DNA of 64,000 nucleotides from Cordia subcordata (lineage: Eukaryota; Streptophyta; Magnoliopsida; Boraginales; Cordiaceae): NCBI GenBank assembly GCA_028554755.1, contig JAPTOF010000001.1, positions 40,381,501-40,445,500 of the forward strand, in the 5' to 3' direction. Shown here one piece after another: positions 43,475-53,700 of the stretch; positions within the stretch are counted from its first letter, which is position 1; each line of letters begins with the position of its first letter. A program made the position numbers and the translations under genes. Under the pieces are notes generated by a model. That model was not told the origin of the DNA. It made no database searches and saw only the letters and a list, made by a program, of their open reading frames with translations.

Positions 43475-45598
43475 TTATTCGGACATTTGTCGAGGAATAC
43501 AATCTTCACATAGGCAGAAGTTACAATCTTCACATTCAAAGGCCGTTCCGCTATAAATAAAACATTTTCCACAATCGTTACATTGGGACCTCAAGGTGGG
43601 CTTGCAGACAAACTTGAGAGGATGCGGGTGGGAGCTGAGTGTTAGTAGCCTTCCATACTTGATATGTCGATACCAGCCAAAGCCAAGTCTGGGAACACAA
43701 TCCGGGTGGAAGGAGTTATCGCATTGAGAGCAATGATACATCCAGCGTTTTGGATGCATTTGGTATTCGCAGATATCACAAATGAATTCATCTGGATGGT
43801 GTTTATACGGCGGAAACCTCAGGGGAAGAGGGTGTGAATCCCATCTATGCCTAACAGCATCAGGCAGCATTGCACATTCCCAATGCAAAACAAAATCATG
43901 GCAAGATTCACACACAAACCGACCACCAAAACGGATCAATTCGCCACAACCCTTGCACTCGTCAAGGAGATAAGGTTTTGACCTTTCATATGTGAAGAAG
44001 AGGGGATGGTTATGCCTCGAATGCTCAATGATAGTGGGCATAGCAGCACACCTGATATCAAGTTTGAAAGATCCTTGGCAGGTCTCGCACTTGTAGAAGA
44101 ACCCACTCGAATGTTTAAGGCATGCAAAGCATGCGAAAGCGTGATAGAATTCCTGGGGGCACCATAGAGTTAGAGGGTGGCGATGCTTGGCATGTTGCAG
44201 TCTTTTTGGTAATTTAGCGCAAGATAGATGAAGAAAGTAGCCACACTCCTTACAAGAATAATAAGGAGGATCAACTTTGGCGGCAGCAGCAGAAGAAGAA
44301 GAAGGAAATATAGGCTCAACGCAAGCGTCGCATAATATCTCATCATCTTCTTGGATGTCGTAGTCACTCGGCAGCTCATGGAACAGAACCAACGGGTGCT
44401 GCTGGTGCCCAAAATGTCGAATCTCTGCTTCAATCCGCCTGAGGCTATTCTTTCTGAGTAAGAAGCGCCCAATAAGCTCTTTAGATATGTCAATCGCGGG
44501 TAAGCGCAACAAATCATCAAAAAGTAGAACTCTTAGAAGTTTCTTCTCAAAGTTTGCATCGTCAAGCCAATCATCATCATCAATCTGCTGGGGGGTCATG
44601 GTTTTCATGCAATCGAGGTGAACAAAATACCTGCAGGAGCCACAGTAATAAATCCAGTAGTGGCGGTATATCATCTGTTGGCAAATATCACAATCGAATG
44701 TATACTTGTCGGCGTCGGGCAAGGACGTTGGGAAAGCGTAGGCAAGGGTGAGATCACAATCATGGCCATCACGTTTGGCCCTTGCTGGTAGTGATGCGCA
44801 ACTCCTATGTATCCAAAACGGGCAAGAAGGACAACAGTAGGATTGATCTTGATAATCCTTCACGCCACAAGCATCGCAGCGGAATGTTGCTGGCCTCTGT
44901 CTGAGTACTAACGCAACTGGGTGACTCTCATGCTTCAATGTTTCCACGAGCCGCTCGGGCGGCACGTCTACACCGCCTTTGTGTTCAGAAGCACAATGTA
45001 CATCCAAATTAAACCCACACAAGGAGCAGTGGTAGGCGAAACCGCTAATAAATTGGCGGCAAACATGACACATGTATATTTGGGTTTGGTAAGGTGATTT
45101 GGGGAGAAGGATGAGCGGGTGCGGATCATGGCTGCCCGAAGAGTAGGCGTCATGCAGCGGATGCATCATCTCCTTCGGCAGTTGAGCACACGATACATCC
45201 AAATTAAACCCACACAAGGAGCAGTGGTAGGTGAAACCGCTAAAAAATTTGTCGCAAATATTACAGCGGGTACGTCCGCTTTGAAAAGGCGATTTGGGGA
45301 GAAGGATGAGTGCGTGCGGGTCATGCTCGCGCGAAAAGTAGGCGTCATGCACCGGATGCATCATCTCCTTCGGCAGTTGAGCACATGATGTGTGGAGGAT
45401 GAAGGATTTGCACACACCACATTCGCATACTAATTCTTCTTCTGCTCCCGAGATTATGGGTTTTCGACACCCATAACAAACATCGTTATCTAATATCCCT
45501 TTACCTGCGCCTGCGCTGCTTGGCGCATCCTTCGCCCTGAGCCTCAATGGATGCTCATGAATATAATGATCATCAATCATCCTCATCACCATTTCCAT
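43475..45598 (-). CDS. DC1 (cysteine/histidine-rich C1) domain protein
   Basis: Intronless frame of 707 residues, ATG at 45596-45598 and TAA at 43475-43477. It consists of about ten Cys/His-rich C1-like modules with recurring signatures such as HPL/HPH, C-x2-C, YHCSLCGFNLDV, YYCGSCRYFVHLDC and HLSCAKLP. DC1 proteins form a large plant-specific group with zinc-binding modules related to diacylglycerol-binding C1 domains; a few have been tied to stress or pathogen responses, most are uncharacterised. The first modules show a recent 65-residue internal duplication (DNA period 195 bp, about 45001-45385). No signal peptide or membrane segment. The 3' LTR of the copia element ends 106 bp downstream of the stop, so its 3' UTR is probably altered. 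Confidence 0.95.
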   Translation of the reverse strand: MEMVMRMIDDHYIHEHPLRLRAKDAPSSAGAGKGILDNDVCYGCRKPIISGAEEELVCECGVCKSFILHTSCAQLPKEMMHPVHDAYFSREHDPHALILLPKSPFQSGRTRCNICDKFFSGFTYHCSLCGFNLDVSCAQLPKEMMHPLHDAYSSGSHDPHPLILLPKSPYQTQIYMCHVCRQFISGFAYHCSLCGFNLDVHCASEHKGGVDVPPERLVETLKHESHPVALVLRQRPATFRCDACGVKDYQDQSYCCPSCPFWIHRSCASLPARAKRDGHDCDLTLAYAFPTSLPDADKYTFDCDICQQMIYRHYWIYYCGSCRYFVHLDCMKTMTPQQIDDDDWLDDANFEKKLLRVLLFDDLLRLPAIDISKELIGRFLLRKNSLRRIEAEIRHFGHQQHPLVLFHELPSDYDIQEDDEILCDACVEPIFPSSSSAAAAKVDPPYYSCKECGYFLHLSCAKLPKRLQHAKHRHPLTLWCPQEFYHAFACFACLKHSSGFFYKCETCQGSFKLDIRCAAMPTIIEHSRHNHPLFFTYERSKPYLLDECKGCGELIRFGGRFVCESCHDFVLHWECAMLPDAVRHRWDSHPLPLRFPPYKHHPDEFICDICEYQMHPKRWMYHCSQCDNSFHPDCVPRLGFGWYRHIKYGRLLTLSSHPHPLKFVCKPTLRSQCNDCGKCFIYSGTAFECEDCNFCLCEDCIPRQMSE

Positions 45599-46634
45599 CT
45601 TGTTTTTCTCAGCTTCTCTCTGTCGTCTCTGATCTTCTATTCTATATACGAGGCACCTACATATAAAACAAATCTATTCTAGTTACTCGTCTTATCTCCT
45701 GTTCAAGCAAACACTCATAACACACATGTTTAAATTGTTGCCTGCTACACCCACCCCACCCACCTTAATCATCATCGTTGTTTAATTATGTACTTCAATA
45801 TTCGTTATGTTCTCATTTTAATTCATGTATCATCGAATCATTCAAAGAATCCTATTCACCTCCTACGGATAATATTAATTAAAATGCACAGAATTCATTT
45901 GCATTTCCAATACTACAAACCCATGCACCGTGCATCATGCATCGATATTTATTTGCATGAACCATCCCACCACCAAAGAATTGATGCGTCAAGCATTCTC
46001 AGGAGTTGATATGGCAAGTTGTAGTGCACTCGCAGTGCTAATTCGTCTTCTAAGAACGATGCACATACATACGATAATTATCGCATTTACGATGCTACAG
46101 AAGAACCTGTGCATACATCATGCACCACAACTCATTTGCATTTACTATATATCCCACAAAAGAATTGTCGTGTATCAAGCATTCTTAAGACCTAATGTGG
46201 TAAATTGTGGTGCATTCTTAATTGATACTGATGTTTCAAGCCCTAGTATTATCTCCTTGATTTTAGTATATGTATATATACATACATTATTATGTTCCTT
46301 TTTTCCAAACGGTTGCACAATGACTCCATGTATATAAAAATCTACCAACTATTGAAAGAAGAAATGATTGGTAATGGTACGTAAATATAACTTGAGAATA
46401 TTGAAAATATATGTTAAAGTTTCAAATTATTAAGAATATTAATCTAACCTCAACGTGTGTATGGCTGCACTCATTAGTTTGCTCAAATAATATTAGTATC
46501 ACAAAGACAATAAAGACTAGCTTTTATTGAAAGATGATGGTGGATATATAGATATCACATGTGTTCTAGTCAAACATCATTGTAGAAAAGAAGAGAAAAA
46601 AAAAAATTGCAATAGACAGAGGATATATAATATG

Positions 46635-46877
46635 TCAACAGAATCGAAATGGATCAAATAGATTGTTGGAGATTCTTACTGGGTGAGTGTTCTGAAGAAG
46701 AGGAGCCCCAACTTCTATGAAAATCTTAAGGCAAAAGATGGAGAAACCAATGATGCAGAAATAAGCAAAACCTTGGCTGAGCTTTTTATAGTACCAGAGA
46801 CCACTGATCTTGCTGCCTCCACAATCTAAGTATGAATTCTTGTCACATGCATGTGAGGAAAATGTATTATTCGTGTT
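46635..46877 (-). other. Orphan 80-codon open frame with a hydrophobic segment
   Basis: On the minus strand a frame between in-frame stops (TGA at 46878-46880 and at 46635-46637) reads with plausible protein character. It has a Cys/Gly start (SYLDCGGSKISGLWYYKK), a hydrophobic stretch FAYFCIIGFSIFCLKIFI that could span a membrane, then EVGAPLLQNTHPVR. It contains no Met, so if real it is a terminal exon or an exon remnant. I do not recognise the family. No matching upstream exon was identified. Confidence 0.3.
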
Positions 46878-47825
46878 TCACTTTTACTTTATCCTTTTCT
46901 TCAACTTATAATTTACTTCTCGAAATAGAATGCTAAAGTACTTAAATTTTGTGAGCTATTTTCCTGGCTAAGCCCTTTCAAAGTTATCAAAGAAATTGCC
47001 AATTGGTCCCCATCCGTCACCCCAAAAAAAAAAAAAAAAAATTTGAAGAAAGAGTGTACATAAATTGTATAGCTCGTCGAATATATACAGACAACTAAGC
47101 TTTGTGAGCATATGGGAACTTAAAGTTTAATGTGTGAATATAGACAGAAAACTTGTAAACATTTGTTTGTAAACATGCATTATAAAATTTGTAGTTATAT
47201 AGTTTAAATTGTCGGAATATACAGTAAAAATAGTTGTAAATATTTTAATATAAAAATTGTGAACATTTATTTTTGGTTTCATACTAAAGGGATTTAAAAT
47301 ATAGTAATGCACACGCTTGGGGGATATGATAAGGTACAATGATGGCTCTAAGTAATCAATTGAGTATTTTATTTGTGAATATCATTAATTAGACAATAAT
47401 CATATATGAGCACCCATTGCTTTCTTAAGTTTAATCAAGTAGAGTGAAAATACTCTAACACGATGCTAAATATATAAATATAACCTTGATTTTGCTTTGA
47501 TTAGTGAAACACATTCTATCAATTCACCCATCCTTAAAATCCATCATATGCAAATAAAGAGTGGGGACAAGATGCTTGTCCCATTCTTAAATTTATTGTT
47601 TATTTCTCTTTTAATGGTCGAACGCGTTCTTAAATTCTGTCACACGCAAAGCTTGCATAATGATGCTAGTAATTAAGAATAATTTTATAAAAGACGTAAC
47701 ATCTAATTATTCTTTTTCTCCCCACTTTGTATGTGAGAGAAGTTAAGAATAGTTAGATGCTACGTTTTTACTAACTTTTATTATTAGTTTTGGTCACCAA
47801 CATTTCCTTTTTTTTATTAGGCCGA

Positions 47826-47966
47826 TTAAAAAAATATGCTAGATCCACCCTCGATGGGAGGAGAGCAGTGGCGCTCCAAGTTGGACATATAGTCATCGAA
47901 GTCAATATTGCCTTGACCATTACTAGTGAAGGCTGAAGCCGTAAATGCCAACGCTTGATGATGTAG
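47826..47966 (-). pseudogene. Possible EF-hand protein remnant
   Basis: On the minus strand a short frame contains SNGQGNIDFDDYMSNLERH, which resembles the second half of an EF-hand loop and helix, although the first calcium-ligand Asp is Thr. It ends at TAA (47826-47828) with no start or further EF-hand nearby. It may be a broken exon of a calmodulin-like protein, or chance. Confidence 0.25.
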
Positions 47967-48386
47967 AAGTAGGTTCTATTTAATTTGTTGCTTAACATTA
48001 GATATATAATTTAGGAATGTCAACTTTTAGTTCGAATACGTGTATAATTTGTGCTTATATAAAATTCTTAAGAATGAAACTGGCTTGTGGGATAATGCAG
48101 TAAAATAATCTAAAACAACTCACTTGGGAACTGAAATATATACACATACATACATGCAAATGAAAATTGGTCATGATGGAGGCTTTAATTGAATTCAATT
48201 TATTTAAGATTTTAATTCCATCTACTGTTCTCTCGAGAATTTTTTACAAAGCAGAGACATATTAGTTGCGCTTTGCTTTTATTTTTGGCCTGTGGCTAGC
48301 TTTTTTTTTTTCCTCACCTCCTCTTCACTTTTGTTCTTTCATTTGTCTTTTTTGTCTATCATGGTTTTATTGTGGATCCTTATTAG

Positions 48387-48602
48387 GGTCTGTTTGGCAA
48401 AATTAACTGTTAGATTAGTTGATAGCTGTCTGGGTAGCTGGTAATGGTTGTATTTAAGTTGGTAGCAGTTGTATTTTAGTTGTTAACTGATAGCTGTTTA
48501 ATTAGTTGATTAAACAAAATATGTTTGGTAAAATTAGCTGTTAGATTAGCTGATGAACGTAAAATGACAACAACAACAATAATAATAATAATAATAATAA
48601 TA

Positions 48603-48633
<31 letters not shown>

Positions 48634-49500
48634 GAATAAAATAATATATATTATAGTTAGATATTATTTTTTAAAATAATATTTTAACATTAAAATGTAA
48701 CTAATTTTTTGATAATTTGTATCTATATTATAAAAATAATTATAATATATTCAAATTTATTTTGTCAAAAGAAAGTATTAATAAAATTTAAAATTTAATT
48801 TTATATACTTTTTATTTATATTTGTGAAAGGAAAAGTAAAAATATAGAGATTGGAGAAAGAATAGAATTGCCAAAAAAAAAATAAGGAAGAATTGTTTAA
48901 AAATAGAAATAAAAAGTTAAAAGCTATATGAAAGGCTAAAATTTTTAACTTTTGAGAAATACTAGTTGCAATACTAAAAGTTACCTAAACAGTTGTTTGA
49001 AATACTAGTTTATCGAACAATAATAATTTGAAAAAATAACGTTTTGACCAGTCAAAACCTTAAAAGCTACTTCAAAAATTGTTGGCAACCACAACCTTAT
49101 TCTACACCTTCTTTGTAGGATTTATTTATAACAAATTTAGAATGATAACACCGCATTCCACTTATTGCCCAAAAAGAAAATGAAAAGTTAGAAGCCACCT
49201 AAAAGGCCAAAATTTTTAACTTTTGAGAAATGCTAGTTGCAACACTAAAAGCTACTTGAAACACTAGTTTAGTGAACAACAATAAATTGAAAAAATAGTA
49301 TTTTGACCAGTCAAACGTCAAAAGTTACTTCAAAAACTGTTGCCAAACACGATCTTATTCTAAACCTTCTCTATAGGATTTATTTATAACAAATCTGGAA
49401 TGATGACATCATATAGCACGATCTTACTCAAGACCTTCTCTGTAGGATTTATTTATAACAAATCTGGAATGGTGACGCCATATTCCACTTGCTTGTCTTT
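48387..49500. mobile_element. hAT-like non-autonomous element with internal tandem copies
   Basis: Left end GGGTCTGTTTGGCAAAATTA pairs loosely with CTGTTGCCAAACACGATCTT near 49340. Inside, a block beginning AAAAGTTA (48912 and 49183, period about 271 bp) is duplicated. A third partial copy starts near 49418, each repeat including AGGATTTATTTATAACAAAT. A (AAT)n/(ATT)n palindrome lies at 48578-48632. Non-coding. Confidence 0.55.
48578..48632. repeat. (AAT)n-(ATT)n palindromic microsatellite
   Basis: About nine AAT units run directly into about nine ATT units around a central GT, so the whole tract is self-complementary and can form a hairpin or cruciform. Confidence 0.9.
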
Positions 49501-50129
49501 TTGGCATCCTGCAAGTGTTGATTTGTGTTGTTCCAACTTAGATTCTTGTTTTCGTTGCTATAGATTTGGATGTTCATCTCCTCCTCTTAGTTTGTTCTAC
49601 TATGATTAATGATTTTTTCTTTGCAAAAAAAAGTTTGGAGTTTGGTTTGGAGGCAGTTCAACTAGATTTGTGCCCTAGCTCTGATTTGGGGGCAGTTCAG
49701 CTAGATTTGTTCCCAAATTCTTGTTATTTGGACTAGTGAGTACTTTTATAATCTTTCCATTGTGTGACTGAGTTATTTCCATTTGTGTGAATGTTTTGAA
49801 AGCGTTCAAATGGATGTGTACCATATTTTGTAAATATATCATGTGACTATACTGTTTGGGTTTAAAATTGGAGATGCATACTATGCAAAACTTTGTCAGT
49901 GGTAGAAACCAGAAAATAGTGATATTTGTAAAAGTCAGGACTTCTTCCTGGTAGTCATATTTTGGTTTTTTAGTTGCAATAGCTAATACTTCTTAAGTAG
50001 ACTTTTTTGGTCCATGTATCCTTTCTTCGATCAACGAAACTTTGTTTGCCTTTTGACGAGAAAAGTAAATTGAAAAAAAACAAATCTTCTTAAGATTTTT
50101 GTTACCCTGTTGTAAAATCAACGAGTAAG

Positions 50130-50364
50130 GGCCCATTTGAATTGATTTTTTTTAAAAATAATTTTTTAATAATTTTTTTAAATAATTTTTTTTAAAAGCT
50201 GAAAATTTTAGTTTCTAAAAAAACCTACATTTAAATTTTTTTCAAAATTTCAACTTTTCTAAAAATTAAATCAAATAATTATTACAAATTTAATATAACT
50301 TTTTCATCAAAAAAAATATATTTTTTCTTTAAAAAAAAAAAAACTAATCTAAACAGACACTAAA
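50130..50364. mobile_element. Tourist-like (PIF/Harbinger) MITE
   Basis: Flanked by TAA on both sides. Ends are GGGCCCATTTGAATTGATTT and, inverted, GTGTCTGTTTAGATTAGTTT. It shares the interior block AATCAAATAATTATTACAAA with the element at 18155-18364. Confidence 0.65.
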
Positions 50365-50743
50365 TGACTCAATATATCCTAAGAAATATAATGATCAACT
50401 TCTTACCTTAACAGGCTTCAACACTTGAACACCACGAACAAGTCCATGCAAAAACAGGCAGAATAGATGTAACCAAAAACAACTCATGACAAGAAGGTCG
50501 AAATTGAAGAATAAATGAATAGAGTTTTACAATCCTTGAACAACTTATAATTCCTAAAAAACGTCTCCTGTAGGGTGAAACTCTTTATATAGATACACAG
50601 AGCTATCATTTTATTTCAGGTCCAAACGCTGTAATATACAGAGATCTATTTCAGAAATTGAAGCCAAAAGGTACTGTACAAGGCAAAGCATCATATGGCA
50701 GCAAGACATAGCGAATGACCTTGAGCAGTTAACAGTTTTAGTT

Positions 50744-53700
50744 TTAGTAGAAGGGTCGCCTCCGTCTCCTGATTCGCTTCACAGGCATCAGCTTCTCACC
50801 ATTACCAGGAAACTCCCAATTGGCAATGACACCATCCCATGAAGAGCTGACAAGCATTGGGTAGAAAGGGTGCCAATTACAGTCCCTCACAGGAGCCTCA
50901 TGGAAATCGAGCCGTGCTACCTGCTCGCCGCTCACCTAAAACAAATTGAACGAGAATTAGGCCACCAGGGCTTCATGAGAGAAATGCAAATATTACTAGG
51001 ATGGTCATTCATTAAATATTTTCTGTAATAATTAATTGATAATATCATTTTAAGTTGTGCACTATTTGTCAACAGAAGGACAGTCTTCATTGTGTCTTCA
51101 TTCTGTTACGTTGAGAACTCGACGCTTAGTGTTGGGCCTACCAGTTAATTTCCATACCAGACAACTAGTGGTTATAAGATAGATCTAATAAGAATGCATT
51201 TCAAGAGGTGAATAGGAAGAGAATGAATTCCACAATTATGAGACTTGTGACTGTAATAACCATGGTTTTTTCCTTTTGCTCCTGCTTCTCTGTGTCATGG
51301 ACTGCTTTTTCTTAGAGCATAGCTCTTCTTTGCATCTCCCTTTCTGTGTGGATTGAATCAAATTCCTTGCTAACTGCCAACCATCGACCCCGATCTTCCC
51401 ATCTCACACGAGCATTACCAGACTATTTTGAGAAGATTACCAGATTAATATTTACCCAACTACTAAGAGCGCTACCTGATGGAGAGTGTGGTTGGCCAAC
51501 AGCCAACGCAGATTCATTTAACACCCTTGGAATGTAACCAGACTACATTAACCAAAAAAGAAATGACCTTCATCACCAAAATGATGCAAGTAGCATGGAA
51601 ATCTCAAGCAATAGAATCTTCTAATTAGCTATAATAACAATACCTAACAAGGGATCTCGGCATAGAACGTCCCCTTTCTTTCTCCCTCCCCCAAACAGAA
51701 CTAGACCACAAAGATCTTCTTAAAGAAGCCCAAAAATCACAAACGGGAGTGGAGAAATGAAAGGAAAATTGGAAAAGATGAAAACAATTCCATGGAATTT
51801 CCAAATTAGTAGACCTGTACAATGCAATTAATAAATGCATTTAAATAGTTGAAGCAAGGCAAACTGCATAACTTGTCTGCTGTAAGAAAACACTTTAGAA
51901 GGCCTATGAAACAAAAGATGCAAATAATGGTTACTTTTGACCAGTAAACCAAGAATAAGTAGATAATAAGAAGAAAAAGGAGAAGCTATAACGTACCAAC
52001 AGAAACACAACATATTTAGAACACATACCAGGTCATACATATAAACAGACGAATCGGCTGATCCAGTGTAGATATACTTTTGACCAGTACTGCAAAAGTT
52101 AATATAACGCATTAAGATATAGTTCAATGTATTGAAATTAAGAGATTCTATCAGATATTCTAGTTCTCTTGGTAAAGATGATGTCTTAAAAAAGACAAGG
52201 CAATTTCAAAAGATCTCCAATTCCAGAACTAAATCAATAAATGGGATCTGCCCAAATTAACAACAGCGACAAAATTTTAGAAGCAATGGATCTTTGAGAT
52301 TCACACGAGTGAACAATTTCAAGAGCAGAACAGCAGACAACAGAAGCCAAAGAGTACCATAAATGATTACCTAAATGCTGGAGAGAAATAGCAGCGTATG
52401 AGAGTTTGCAAGACTGAATGCCCTCTATATGTGGACAATGACAGGTCATTCGGATGCCTCAACTTTCTCGCATGCTCTGGGTACTCCATCCATCGGTAAT
52501 CCCATTCATAACACCCAGGCCGTGGAGTGCTGCATCAAGAAATATTTCAAGAGTGATGAGTTGTAGGAAGAAAAATCTGTGTTTGTCTAAACAGTTTCAT
52601 CATATTTTTGGCCAAGTAAGCAAAGTGAATCAATAATTTGAAAAGCAATGACACCTTTGTTTTAGTGGTTTTGGACCAAGTTATTTTATTTTACCTTTAC
52701 GGAGTGATTTGGGGTTTTGAGTTGGGGTTGGGAGGTTTGCTGTTGACAGACTGAAGCTATAGAAGACTATTTATCACATTGGTTTCTGAGATGGTTATTG
52801 TCTAGTAGATTTGAAGATTAGATTAAGAACCAATAAGTAAAGGAAAATAAGAAATTTGTCTGTAAGGTCCAATTTATCCAGATTTTTTTTGCAGACATGG
52901 ACCAAAAGGTAATCAAAATCTCTTTCTACACATCCTTCTTGTAAGATATAAGCCCAAACAGAATGAAGAGTCTAAAACGACATACTAATTAACATTAGAA
53001 GACATTTTCCGGATGTCCCAAAGTTTGATTGCCTGATCTTTTCCGTTCGAAATAAAATAACGACCATCCCCACGAGTGTCAATAAATGTAATGCCTTCTA
53101 GATGACCCATCAAGACCCCAGCCGCCTCCCCCTTCGTCACAAAGCATCGCCTGTCCCAAACCTGAAGAATCAGAAAACTGAAATCAATAGCAATGCGTTA
53201 TCCAAGCAGGCAGGTTTATATGCAGTAATACCAATGGCAATAAGCTAATCTCTATTCGACTATAAAGCCATTAGTCATCTGAAAGAATTTATGCCCCATA
53301 ATCAAGCAACTAGAAAACTTGTACCAACTAGATTAAGATATGATACTTTGAAGACCTACGGGTCTTCAATCTTCGCAACTGTAGGTTAGTAAAGACAGAC
53401 ATAATATAACACACCAGCATTCATGTTAATCAAGAATGAATGATCCCAGACCAAAGTTTACTAAGCTGAAGTAAAGAGGACAATATTTACCTTACAGAGG
53501 TTATCATCACTCCCAGAGTATATAATATGGCCACTTTCATCAGCAAAGCATACAGCATTAACATCAGACTGCAAAACAAATGCAAACCAAAATATGCCCA
53601 TAATCAACAAAATTACAAAGTCAGGTGCAGGCAACTACAGAAGTTTTAAAGGGTAAAAAGGTAATGAAATATCCATCCAGCTTAATCAAAAAGAAACTTG

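Larger units (their letters stand above)
45599..50743. other. Intergenic region between DC1 and LEC14B-like genes
   Basis: A TATA candidate for DC1 on the minus strand is at 45642-45648. 45900-46220 holds a diverged tandem duplication (period about 185 bp, CATGCACCGTGCATCATGCA / CTGTGCATACATCATGCACC). A poly-A run is at about 47023-47040. The orphan frame at 46638-46877, the EF-hand-like remnant and the mobile elements are listed separately. 49870-50100 is featureless. Confidence 0.5.
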
